The notes beneath the pieces were generated by a model that saw only the letters and a program-made list of their open reading frames with translations, had not been told where the DNA came from and ran no database searches. DNA of 64,000 nt, from assembly GCF_001426865.1 (NCBI RefSeq), contig NZ_LMFO01000001.1:248001-312000 (forward strand), in the 5' to 3' direction. This document shows positions 48,682 through 57,642 of this stretch, one piece after another. Positions within the stretch are counted from its first letter, which is position 1. Each line of letters starts with the position of its first letter. The translations under genes and the position numbers were made by a program. Source of the DNA: Paenibacillus sp. Root52. Its GTDB lineage: Bacteria; Bacillota; Bacilli; Paenibacillales; Paenibacillaceae.

Positions 48682-50448
48682 TTGTTGAAGATACCTGCCA
48701 AGTCGTGGCTCAACAGTATCTTTGTAAGATTAATTATGACGTATCTGATCTTTGTATTGCCACTAATTCTTCTGGGTGTGTATTTGTACCACTGGAGCTA
48801 CGATACAGCAAGCCAGGAAATCTCCCTGTCCACGGATAGGCGATTGAGTCAATATGCAACAGAGCTGAGCAGGGAGATTGAATGGTTGGAATTGCAGCAG
48901 TTTGATATCGCAGAGGATCGTAAATTGAATCGTCTTGCGATCCTCTGGGACATGATGGAGCAGGTCGATCGACGTGAAACATTAGGTTATTTAACCGAAC
49001 GACTGGCTGCCTTCAAAAACAGCAGTTCGTATATTAAGAATGTTTATGTACATATCCCATTAGTCAACAAGAGCATTTCGGCTACACAAGGCATTGATGA
49101 ATTGGATAAGGATTCCTTTGATTACTTTAGCTTAGCATTACCTGAAGAGGACTCTCGATTTACTGTAAAAGACGATACCTTGAACCTAAGTGCTGTAAGG
49201 CTAACGGGAAAAAGAGGTGAGCCTCCTCTATTCGTGATCCAGGTGGAGCTAGATACATCTCAATTTCAACATGAATTAACAGAGCTTAATCTCTACCCAG
49301 AGAGTGCCACACTGCTGATCGAGGATAGAACAGGACACGCCATCTCAGATCAGCACCAGCGAGACGTCATTCTTGCCAGTTACCGTGAGTACAGTCAGAA
49401 GAACCTGCAGGGTAACTATCGCAAGAAGGTGGACGGCATTATGTATCATGTGAATCAGCTTCACATCGATAAGTTAGGGTTATCCGTGGCTACGTATCTG
49501 CCTGAGAAAATCGTAACCAAACCACTCAGTAGGTTCAATCAGTGGGCCTGGATATTTGCAATAACATCCTTTATTGCGGTCGCAGCTTTTCTCTACTCCA
49601 GCTATAGGTTGATACACATCCCGTTACTGTTATTGGTCAAGAGGTTCAAGAAAATGGAGGGAGGCGTGCTCGATATTCCGATCATCCATCATCGCACAGA
49701 TGAATTTGGATTTTTGTATGCCCGCTTCAACCACATGATTGAGAATCTACAGCAACTGATTGACCGTGACTTCAAAAAAACAATGATGATGCAGCGTGCT
49801 GAATTGAAGCAACTCCAATCTCAGATTAATCCTCATTTTCTGTACAATAGCTTCTTCATTCTAAACTCACTTGCCAGAACAGGAGAAACGGAGCGGATCG
49901 AGCAGTTTACGAATATGCTTGGTGAATACTTTCGCTTCATCACCCGCAACGGAACTGATTATGTACCATTAAAAGAGGAGGTCGAGCATTCACGAATATA
50001 TACCGATATTCAGCAATTACGATTCTCTAGACGAATTAAGATGGAGTTCGGGCAAGTGCCATCTGGCATGGAACATATACAGGTACCCAGACTGATCATA
50101 CAACCGATTATTGAGAATGCTTACGAACATAGTCTTGAGAGAAATACAAGTATGGGGCTCTTACGCGTTCGATTTCATATGGAAGCTACGTATGCCGAGA
50201 TCATCGTGGAGGACAATGGCAGGGAGTTGCAACATAAAGATATCATGCTGCTTCAAGCACGAATTCGCAACGAGGCCGGTACGGACGAAATGACCGGATT
50301 AATGAATATTCACAGACGTCTAGTTCTGACTTATGGGGAAGAAAGCGGTCTGTTTCTATCCCGTAGCGAGTTACAGGGCTTGAAAGTTACGATTCGAATC
50401 CAATGGAAAGAGGGGAAAAGGAATGTATCGACTTCTGATTGTGGATGA
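48682..50448 (+). CDS. Sensor histidine kinase, YesM type
   Basis: 588 residues from a TTG at 48682, 8 nt after AGGAGG; the GTG at 48673 overlaps that RBS. The order is: TM helix (about 13-37), extracellular sensor domain (about 38-290), second TM (about 291-314), HAMP-like linker, His_kinase domain with the phospho-acceptor His385 in QINPHFLYNSF, and an ATPase domain with the N-box IIQPIIENAYEHS and G-box VEDNG...GLMNIHRRL. This is the YesM/LytS-like class that senses carbohydrates with a partner AraC-type regulator. It starts 34 bp after the solute-binding gene and its 3' end overlaps the response regulator by 26 bp. Confidence 0.9.
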   Translation: MLKIPAKSWLNSIFVRLIMTYLIFVLPLILLGVYLYHWSYDTASQEISLSTDRRLSQYATELSREIEWLELQQFDIAEDRKLNRLAILWDMMEQVDRRETLGYLTERLAAFKNSSSYIKNVYVHIPLVNKSISATQGIDELDKDSFDYFSLALPEEDSRFTVKDDTLNLSAVRLTGKRGEPPLFVIQVELDTSQFQHELTELNLYPESATLLIEDRTGHAISDQHQRDVILASYREYSQKNLQGNYRKKVDGIMYHVNQLHIDKLGLSVATYLPEKIVTKPLSRFNQWAWIFAITSFIAVAAFLYSSYRLIHIPLLLLVKRFKKMEGGVLDIPIIHHRTDEFGFLYARFNHMIENLQQLIDRDFKKTMMMQRAELKQLQSQINPHFLYNSFFILNSLARTGETERIEQFTNMLGEYFRFITRNGTDYVPLKEEVEHSRIYTDIQQLRFSRRIKMEFGQVPSGMEHIQVPRLIIQPIIENAYEHSLERNTSMGLLRVRFHMEATYAEIIVEDNGRELQHKDIMLLQARIRNEAGTDEMTGLMNIHRRLVLTYGEESGLFLSRSELQGLKVTIRIQWKEGKRNVSTSDCG

Positions 50449-52057
50449 TGAGGAGATCATTACAGACAGTCTGTATGAAACATTTGCCAGGCATATACCA
50501 GATCAACTTGACGTATGCAAAGCCTATTCGGCCTTAGAAGCATTGAACTGGATGCGGCGGAGTAGAATCGATATTGTGCTGACAGACATTCGTATGCCAG
50601 GCATGAGCGGGCTGGAACTCACTCAAGAGATTCAGACTCAATGGCCGCAATGTCGCATTATTTTTCTGACAGGACACAGCGATTTTGATTATGCGTACAA
50701 AGCGCTGCAAATGCCCAATGTACGTTATTTGCTCAAAACGGAAGGCTACGACAAAGTGCTAACAATCGTGGAACATGTGATGGAAGAAATCAGGCAGAGT
50801 CACCACATGCTTGAAGGGCTGGAACGGTCACGTGAACTGCATATTCAGCTGACTATGTTCCAGCAGGAGGAGTATGTACGTCAATTACTCCAGGACTGTA
50901 ACTTTGCTCCATTCTCTCTGTCTGAGATGTCTGAAATGCAGACTGAACTGACTAAGAGAAACATCGATTTGCAGGCGGATGCTCCGGTATATCTGGTGCT
51001 TGGTCGATTTAACACACCGCTAGATGCTGGATCGGATCTCAGACAGGTTCAGGATTCCGTCCGTATTATTGGTTCTTCGTTATTAAGTGAACAAGCAACG
51101 TATGTTAGCGTATCGGATCATTACGGTGATGTCATCTGGCTGCTCCAGCCCAAAAGAGAGAAGGGGTACGAACCCATTCCGTTTACTAGCTATATCGAGG
51201 GTACGTTGGAGCTTGTACAGGAAGCTTGCCTCGCTTCTCTTGAAATGTCCATCGCGTTTACATTAAGTGGGCGCGCATGTGCTTGGTCACAGATTTCTAG
51301 GCAATATGAACGGCTAAGATTGCTGCAGTGGATGAAGATTGGCGATGGGGTATCCATGGTGTTGACCGATAATTACGAAGGTTTTACTGCTGGGGCTGTG
51401 AAAGACCCGGTTCGAATATCAAGCCGTATAGACATCATGTCAGGATATTTGGAAACCGGACGATTTCAATCCTTTTATGACATATTTGAAGAGCTTGTAG
51501 GTGAGCTAATGCTTCAGGATATGACGATGGAACGAGCGATGGAGACCTACTATCATCTGGCGCTGCTGCTATACTCGACGTGCAATCGGTGGGGGCTTCA
51601 ACAGGGTACTGCTGACCAGCGAAGCTTGCTGCAACTCGGCGATTATGCCTGCATGAAAGATGCTGTGCAGTCTCTGTACCGCACTGCGGATGAATTGGTT
51701 CATTTCAAGCGATCATCAGAAGAGGAACGAACGAACCTGGTAATCCAATCGTTGGGTCGTTATATCAAGGACAATTTAGAGAAGGATCTCTCGCTGGTGA
51801 GATTGGCAGAACTGAATCATTTTAACCCATCCTATCTGTCCAGACTTTTCAAGCAAGAGATGGGGGTCAATTTGTCAGAGTATATCGATGACTGCCGTAT
51901 CCGTAAAGCAAAGGAGTTATTGCATAAGACGGATCTAATGGTGCGTGAGGTGGCGCTACAGGTTGGTTATGAAGCTGCTCATTCCTTTACCCGTCTCTTC
52001 AAGAAGCTGACAGGTATGACGCCCCAAGAATACCGTGAGTCAATGCTAGTACGCTAG
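50423..52057 (+). CDS. AraC-type response regulator, YesN type
   Basis: 544 residues. The receiver domain (1-120) is complete: acidic pair Asp8-Asp9, phospho-acceptor Asp55 in LTDIRMPGMSG, and the conserved Lys in RYLLKTEGYDK. A long linker or middle region (about 130-430) is followed by a C-terminal AraC double helix-turn-helix (about 440-540: LVRLAELNHFNPSYLSRLFKQ and VREVALQVGYEAAHSFTRLFKK). It overlaps the kinase gene by 26 bp, so partnership is certain in practice. Probable targets are the sugar-uptake operon at 53259 onward and perhaps its own operon. Confidence 0.92.
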   Translation: MYRLLIVDDEEIITDSLYETFARHIPDQLDVCKAYSALEALNWMRRSRIDIVLTDIRMPGMSGLELTQEIQTQWPQCRIIFLTGHSDFDYAYKALQMPNVRYLLKTEGYDKVLTIVEHVMEEIRQSHHMLEGLERSRELHIQLTMFQQEEYVRQLLQDCNFAPFSLSEMSEMQTELTKRNIDLQADAPVYLVLGRFNTPLDAGSDLRQVQDSVRIIGSSLLSEQATYVSVSDHYGDVIWLLQPKREKGYEPIPFTSYIEGTLELVQEACLASLEMSIAFTLSGRACAWSQISRQYERLRLLQWMKIGDGVSMVLTDNYEGFTAGAVKDPVRISSRIDIMSGYLETGRFQSFYDIFEELVGELMLQDMTMERAMETYYHLALLLYSTCNRWGLQQGTADQRSLLQLGDYACMKDAVQSLYRTADELVHFKRSSEEERTNLVIQSLGRYIKDNLEKDLSLVRLAELNHFNPSYLSRLFKQEMGVNLSEYIDDCRIRKAKELLHKTDLMVREVALQVGYEAAHSFTRLFKKLTGMTPQEYRESMLVR

Positions 52058-52114
52058 ATATGATAATGAATGACTGCTATACAAATTTTAATCTATAATC
52101 AGCGGGATACAGAA

Positions 52115-52160
52115 TACCCACGAGACGCTGGCTGAGAAGAGAGCTACCGTCTCGTGGGTA
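52115..52160. repeat. Perfect 13-bp inverted repeat between convergent regulators
   Basis: TACCCACGAGACG (52115-52127) and CGTCTCGTGGGTA (52148-52160) are exact inverted copies around a 20-base loop. No T-run follows on either strand, so it is not a standard intrinsic terminator. Its position between convergent genes favours a termination or transcript-stabilising role. Confidence 0.6.
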
Positions 52161-52217
52161 GGGGGATGCCAATTTATTTACTTCAATTATGTGCATATAG
52201 ATCCTGACAATCCATGC

Positions 52218-52985
52218 CTAAGCGGTGTGGATTTTTTGCCTTCGATACGCATTGGGGCTTGATCCCGTACAAGCCTTGAACTTTTTGTAGAACCAGTCGA
52301 TATCCTTATAGCCTACACCAACAGCAATCTCGTAAATTCGTAGATTCGTGGACAAGAGAAGCTGTTTTGCTTTTTCCATCCGCTGCTGCAGCATGTAATC
52401 ATTGAAGGACATCTTCTCTTCAAGCTTAAACTTCTGTCCAAGATACGCACAGTTAAAATGCAGCATATCCGATATTTTTTTTAGCGTGATCTCATCACTC
52501 AGATGATCCCTTACATACGATTTGATAATTCGAATTACATGACTGGAATCCATCGCTTTGCCATTAATTTGAATGGGCGGCGTGAGAGAAGCTGTTTTCT
52601 TCATAGGCGGCTCTGGTTCCAGCTTCATTCGTAGTTCATGTAGACTGCAGAGAAGAGCGCAGGTACTGATAGGAGAAGGCAAGTAATCATTCACCTGATA
52701 TATTAACGCCTTGCGTACAAGCTTGAAATGATCCCTCCCACCAATAAGAAGGATAGGGATTTCGCTTATTTTTCGAATGTGATGACATAGCCACAACCCA
52801 GCGGTATCATACCGCTCTGTATGTATGACAACGACAGTAAAGTCCTGTTTGGACATAGCGGTCAGAGCAGCTGCTGAATCAAAGACGCAATCCCCAATCG
52901 TATAGTCTGATTTGTTGTGTTGTAACAGGTGTTGAAGCTCTCTGCACAAACGACGACTATAATCCACAAGTAATATGTTGTACAT
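52218..52985 (-). CDS. AraC-type regulator with a degenerate receiver domain
   Basis: 255 residues from the ATG at 52985, which has GGTGAGG 9 nt upstream; a TTG 11 codons earlier lacks an RBS. The N-terminal 120 residues have the shape of a receiver domain (NILLVDYSRRLCRELQHLL, VVVIHTERYDTAGLWLCHHIR, EIPILLIGG, VNDYLPSPIS). However, the phospho-acceptor Asp is replaced by His55, one of the acidic-pair residues is Tyr, and the conserved Lys before the final Pro is Ser. Phosphorylation in the usual way is therefore unlikely. The C-terminal AraC double helix-turn-helix is intact (ISDMLHFNCAYLGQKFKL, IYEIAVGVGYKDIDWFYKKF). It is divergent from the uptake operon at 53259. Confidence 0.8.
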   Translation of the reverse strand: MYNILLVDYSRRLCRELQHLLQHNKSDYTIGDCVFDSAAALTAMSKQDFTVVVIHTERYDTAGLWLCHHIRKISEIPILLIGGRDHFKLVRKALIYQVNDYLPSPISTCALLCSLHELRMKLEPEPPMKKTASLTPPIQINGKAMDSSHVIRIIKSYVRDHLSDEITLKKISDMLHFNCAYLGQKFKLEEKMSFNDYMLQQRMEKAKQLLLSTNLRIYEIAVGVGYKDIDWFYKKFKACTGSSPNAYRRQKIHTA

Positions 52986-53189
52986 GAAGCAAAACCTCAC
53001 CTTCTCCTGAATTTTCAACCGATAGTTCCACTGAAATAAGGCTTACCTTCATTATGGGAACAAAAGAAAGCGCATACAATGTCCATATTTTTGCAGATGG
53101 TGCATTTCTTTACCAATTGAAGGTGTAACACTTCGATATTCGTTAAAAAGTCAGGTGTTCTATAGTCCATCGGGGTAAATACCTGTATT

Positions 53190-53218
53190 TTGGCAGGTTG
53201 TTTACGCTTTCATATGAG
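53190..53218 (+). promoter_or_regulatory. Predicted promoter of the 53-64 kb uptake operon
   Basis: TTGGCA at 53190-53195, a 17-nt spacer and TATGAG at 53213-53218. A cre-like element fills the spacer. Confidence 0.5.
53198..53213. promoter_or_regulatory. Candidate CcpA (cre) site inside the uptake-operon promoter
   Basis: TTGTTTACGCTTTCAT matches WTGNNARCGNWWWCAW with one mismatch. It lies between the -35 and -10 elements, where CcpA would block RNA polymerase. Confidence 0.55.
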
Positions 53219-53258
53219 CGATACACTTTGAGAGCAAACGACATTAGGGGGGAAGACG

Positions 53259-54617
53259 ATGAGAAAAAACAAGTTTATGCTATTGAGTTTGGTATGTGCA
53301 CTGATGTTACTGATTGCTGCATGTAGTTCCGCACCTACGGCTCAGCCTGAGCCGGAAACACCCGCACCACAAGAGCAAGAGGAACAAACAAGCGAAGCAG
53401 AGCCGAAGAATGAATTATCCACACCAGAGATGGATTTTGACATGGGCGGCAGAACGATCAAAGTTGTTGCCTGGTGGGACATGGAAATTACAGATAGCAA
53501 TCCGGATAACATTCAGCGCATTGAAAATCTAGAAGCATTGAAGAAAAAGCATAACTTCGAGATTGAATACGTCTCGATTGATTTTGGAGAATATCAAGAA
53601 AAAGTGGTCGCTTCTCTGATGGCGGGCGAACCGCTTGGTGATCTAGTGAGGTTAGGAAAAAACTATGCGATTCCAGCGTTGACCAAACAAGATCTGTTAT
53701 GGCCGGTGGATGATTATATCAAAAACGACAAGGTATTTAATCAGAAAACGACCAAGGAATATATGCAATACGAAGGTAAGGGTTATGGATTTACTGAAGA
53801 TAAGTCTTCGTTCATCAATGGAATATTCTATAACCGCACATTAATGCAGGAGCTCGGCTTAAAGCCGTTACAGGACTATGTTGATGCCGATGAGTGGAAC
53901 TGGGATACGTTCATTAGCGTTGCTAAGCAGGCGAATCAGGACCGCAATAACGACGGTAAGCTGGATACATGGGGATTAGCACAGACGGGTCTGCTTGAAC
54001 CGATCCTCTACTCGAACGAAGCATCCTTGACGAAAGAGGATAAACAGAACCTAGAAGATCCGAAAACAAAAGAGGCACTGAACTTCCTCTCTAAACTTGC
54101 CACAGAGAAGGTTGGCAGAGCGACGGAAGGCGGCGATTGGACGGAGCCAGCAACGTTTTTCCGTCAAGGTAATACGTTGATGTATTCAGGTGCAATGTAC
54201 GAGGTTAGCGGCATTATGACAGACATGCAGGATTACGACATCGGCTTTGTGCCATTTCCGAAAGGACCGAGTGCGTCAGCTTATCATTCCGGTGAATCAC
54301 GTTACCAAGCACTAACGATTCCTAAAGCGGCAGAGAATCCCGAGCAACTAATGTATATCTGGGAAAAAATCAATGAAATTGATTCTGTCTACGAATATCC
54401 AGAACAATCTTCGTTAGAAACAAATTTGGCGGATGAAGCCGACATCAACAATGCCAGAACGGTGGCAGAGGGCATGTTAGTTTTGGATCATAATACGTTC
54501 CCTTCCCTGCCTTTCTGGGATTTCGACGCTGAGCTGAAGGAAGGCGTATCGGTATCGACCCTGATCGAGAAATACAAAGCACCATTTCAAGCCGCAATTG
54601 ATGAGGTATACCAATAA
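53259..54617 (+). CDS. Sugar ABC transporter solute-binding lipoprotein
   Basis: 452 residues with a lipoprotein signal ending in LIAAC (Cys22) and a Pro/Glu/Gln-rich linker of about 30 residues. The rest is a family-1, maltose-binding-like fold (RTIKVVAWWDMEIT, EVISVD-type strands, ALNFLSKLATEKVG, FRQGNTLMYSGAMYE, YQALTIPKAAENPEQLMYIWEKI). It opens a long operon, followed by a second, unusual binding protein and two permeases. GGGGGG-rich sequence lies before the ATG. The ligand is probably an oligosaccharide; nothing in the sequence identifies which. Confidence 0.88.
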   Translation: MRKNKFMLLSLVCALMLLIAACSSAPTAQPEPETPAPQEQEEQTSEAEPKNELSTPEMDFDMGGRTIKVVAWWDMEITDSNPDNIQRIENLEALKKKHNFEIEYVSIDFGEYQEKVVASLMAGEPLGDLVRLGKNYAIPALTKQDLLWPVDDYIKNDKVFNQKTTKEYMQYEGKGYGFTEDKSSFINGIFYNRTLMQELGLKPLQDYVDADEWNWDTFISVAKQANQDRNNDGKLDTWGLAQTGLLEPILYSNEASLTKEDKQNLEDPKTKEALNFLSKLATEKVGRATEGGDWTEPATFFRQGNTLMYSGAMYEVSGIMTDMQDYDIGFVPFPKGPSASAYHSGESRYQALTIPKAAENPEQLMYIWEKINEIDSVYEYPEQSSLETNLADEADINNARTVAEGMLVLDHNTFPSLPFWDFDAELKEGVSVSTLIEKYKAPFQAAIDEVYQ

Positions 54618-54725
54618 ACTATGCTATTAAAGTCCCAGGTAGATCGCCTCTAGGACGCGGTCTGCCTGGATTAGCTCATCATGTCATTGTCGCTTACGAA
54701 TACAGGAAAGGGGATACATTCGAAC

Positions 54726-57623
54726 ATGCGGTCACGAAAGAAAAAGGGATTGATCCTTGTGCTCGTTGTGGCTCTGGTGTTCTCCATATGGACCTTATAT
54801 CCATCGCGGGATCGGAGTCCGGGAATAGTGCATGCGCTTGAGGATTTTGAGGCGATATCGGGTACCGAGGATTCACGCAGCTATGAATATTACCTGACTA
54901 CCCATTCGAATACAGCCAAACCCGAGCAAACCGTGCGAATTGAAGGCGAAGCTTATGCCCAGACCGATGGTGACGGTTTTGAGGTCGTACAGGGTTATGC
55001 CGGATTAGATGGGAGTGCTGTAATTACGCCGGAAACGGGAAGCATCCGGTGGGATGTTCCTGTGCAGGTGAGTGGGCTGTACCATCTTCGTATCCACTAT
55101 TATCCCGTTACAGGCAAAAGTTCAGGCATCGAACGGAGACTTGAGCTGAACGGGGAGGTTCCTTTCAGGGGAGCAGACGTCCTCTTATTCGACAGAGTAT
55201 GGGGCAATCGTGAAGATAGCATTCGCAGGGACGATCGCGGCAATGACCTCAGACCAAGGCAAGTGGAACAGCCTGAATGGCAGATCGCTTCGTTCAAAGA
55301 TAGCGCAGGCTACTTCGAGGAACCATTTCAGTTTTATTTTGAAAAAGGAAATCAACAGTTATCGCTCATCTCGCTGAGAGAGAGTATGGCGATTGATTAC
55401 ATTGAGTTGTACCAGGAAGAGGATATTCCTTCCTATGCAGACGTGGAGAAGGTCTATGCCTCGCGCGGGCTAACAGAAGCAAGCTCGTTGATGCTGAAAG
55501 TTCAAGGAGAACAGGCAGTGAGTAAGTCATCGCCTACGCTTGCGCCAATATCAGATCGTTCGAGCCCTTCGCTGGAGCCATACGACGTATCCAAAATTCG
55601 AGTCAACGCCATTGGCGGCATCAATTGGAAGTTGCCTGGCGAATGGATCGAGTGGGAGGTCGAGGTACCTGAAGACGGACTATACCAGATCGCGTTAAAA
55701 GTGAAGCAGGATCAGCTGCGCGGCGTCTATGCCACCCGTAGTCTGACAATCAACGGCCAAGTTCCATTCAAGGAGATGAAACGCCTTCGATTTAATTACA
55801 GCCCAGCTTGGCAAACTCAGGTATTGGGAAGTAGTGAAGAGAAGCCCTATTTATTCCATCTCGAAAAGGGCACGCATCGACTGCGAATGACAGTAACACT
55901 TGGTGATATTGCGCCGCTCCTTCGTACCGTGGAATCCAGTGTGCTGGAACTGAATGAGATGTACCGCAAAATATTGATGATTACCTCCAAAACACCTGAT
56001 CCGCTTCGGGATTATCAATTGGAACGCCGTATTCCAGAAATGACAGAGGTCTTTGAGCGGCAGGCAAGCACACTTCGTTCTGTAGCTGATTATCTGGAAC
56101 AGGCAACAGGAGAACAGAGTGATAAGGTTGCTATCTTGCATGCGATGGTCGTTCAGCTAGAGGATATGGCAGCTAGGCCGGAGACAGTACCCAAACGTCT
56201 GGATACGTTCAAGATTAATGTAGGCGGACTCGGTACGTGGATTCTTTCGGTTCGTGAACAACCGATTACATTGGATTACTTGGTTGTGTCTTCGCCAGAT
56301 GAGGCATTGCCAAGAGCAGAAGCGAGCGTATTCCAGCAAGTGAAGCACGAAATGGGCGCTTACGTTGCTTCCTACACGGAGGATTACGACAGTATTGGTA
56401 ACGTGGAACAGAAGCAGGATTCGATTACCGTATGGATTACGACCGGACGAGATCAGGCTCAAGTGTTAAAAGGATTGATTGACGATTCATTTACACCAGA
56501 AACGGATGTCTCCGTACAATTGCGCCTTGTTCCTCCTAATATCTTGCTACCCGCGACACTTGCTGGCGAAGGACCTGACGTGGCTATGCAGATGGGTGAA
56601 GATATTCCCGTAAACTATGCGATGAGGAATGCGGCAGCTGATCTGAGTACGTTCCCAGACTTTGAAGAAATTGCAGATCGATTCCGCGCAAGTGGATTAA
56701 CGCCGTACCGTTACAACGATGGTGTCTATGCACTTCCGGAGCAACAGCAATTTCCAATGTTATTCTACCGGAAAGATGTCCTCAGTGAGCTGGAGCTGGA
56801 GCCGCCAAAAACGTGGCAGGACGTATACAACGCTATTGCTGTGTTGCAGAAGCATAACATGGAGTTTTACCTGCCTATTGAGGACACGCTGAATAACGCC
56901 AATCTAGTTCCAAATGCAACCTTTGCTATGCTCCTATACCAGAACGATGGCACCTTCTATGCCGAGGATCAGAAGAAGAGTGCACTGGATTCGGAGATTT
57001 CGATGGATGCGTTCAAGCGATGGACGCAATTTTATACCAATTACAAATTTCCGCTAAAGGCTGATTTTCCGAACCGCTTCCGTACTGGAGAGATGCCAAT
57101 TGGTATTGCGGATTACACCACGTATAACATGCTGACGGTCATGGCTCCGGAAATACGTAACCTCTGGGATTTCACAATTGTTCCGGGCACGGAGCTTCCG
57201 GATGGTTCGATTCGACATGAAGTTGCTAGCTCGACCAGTGCCGTGATGATGCTTGAAAATGCCAACAACAAAGAAGCAGCATGGAAGTTTATGAAGTGGT
57301 GGACGGATGAGCAGACACAGATTGAATACGGAAGAGAAATGGAAGGTCTAATGGGCGCAGCTGCTCGTTATCCAACAGCCAATATTGAGGCTCTGAAGCA
57401 ACTGCCTTGGCCTGTGAAGGATTATCAAAACCTGGAGAAGCAATGGGAGTGGGTGCAGGGCATTCCGCAAGTTCCCGGAGGGTATTTTACAGGTCGACAT
57501 CTAGATAATGCTTTCCGTAAGGTCGTCAACGCAAATGAGAACCCACGTGAGGCCTTGTCCGATTATGTATTGTATATCGATGATGAAATTGAGTTGAAAC
57601 GTAAGGAATTTAATCTGAAATAG
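54726..57623 (+). CDS. Membrane-anchored fusion of two CBM-like domains and a solute-binding domain
   Basis: 965 residues from the ATG at 54726, the first with a purine-rich RBS (AAAGGGG); the ATG at 54681 has none. A basic N-terminus and one hydrophobic helix (about 8-25) lack a lipobox, so the protein is likely anchored through the helix. Two similar beta-sandwich domains follow, about 66-228 (VRIEGEAYAQ...MAIDYIELYQEE) and about 290-395 (VNAIGGINWKLPGEWIEWEVE). Each has the GLYHLRIHYYP or GLYQIALKVKQ core strand, a LNGxVPF motif and a final helix-preceding strand of CBM35/CBM6 type. A helical region (about 405-490) leads to a second binding-protein domain (about 560-965, LLPATLAGEGPDVAMQMGE, PEQQQFPMLFYRKDVL). 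The gene is between the lipoprotein and the permeases. Confidence 0.8.
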   Translation: MRSRKKKGLILVLVVALVFSIWTLYPSRDRSPGIVHALEDFEAISGTEDSRSYEYYLTTHSNTAKPEQTVRIEGEAYAQTDGDGFEVVQGYAGLDGSAVITPETGSIRWDVPVQVSGLYHLRIHYYPVTGKSSGIERRLELNGEVPFRGADVLLFDRVWGNREDSIRRDDRGNDLRPRQVEQPEWQIASFKDSAGYFEEPFQFYFEKGNQQLSLISLRESMAIDYIELYQEEDIPSYADVEKVYASRGLTEASSLMLKVQGEQAVSKSSPTLAPISDRSSPSLEPYDVSKIRVNAIGGINWKLPGEWIEWEVEVPEDGLYQIALKVKQDQLRGVYATRSLTINGQVPFKEMKRLRFNYSPAWQTQVLGSSEEKPYLFHLEKGTHRLRMTVTLGDIAPLLRTVESSVLELNEMYRKILMITSKTPDPLRDYQLERRIPEMTEVFERQASTLRSVADYLEQATGEQSDKVAILHAMVVQLEDMAARPETVPKRLDTFKINVGGLGTWILSVREQPITLDYLVVSSPDEALPRAEASVFQQVKHEMGAYVASYTEDYDSIGNVEQKQDSITVWITTGRDQAQVLKGLIDDSFTPETDVSVQLRLVPPNILLPATLAGEGPDVAMQMGEDIPVNYAMRNAAADLSTFPDFEEIADRFRASGLTPYRYNDGVYALPEQQQFPMLFYRKDVLSELELEPPKTWQDVYNAIAVLQKHNMEFYLPIEDTLNNANLVPNATFAMLLYQNDGTFYAEDQKKSALDSEISMDAFKRWTQFYTNYKFPLKADFPNRFRTGEMPIGIADYTTYNMLTVMAPEIRNLWDFTIVPGTELPDGSIRHEVASSTSAVMMLENANNKEAAWKFMKWWTDEQTQIEYGREMEGLMGAAARYPTANIEALKQLPWPVKDYQNLEKQWEWVQGIPQVPGGYFTGRHLDNAFRKVVNANENPREALSDYVLYIDDEIELKRKEFNLK

Positions 57624-57642
57624 AGGAAAGGGAGGGTAACGG

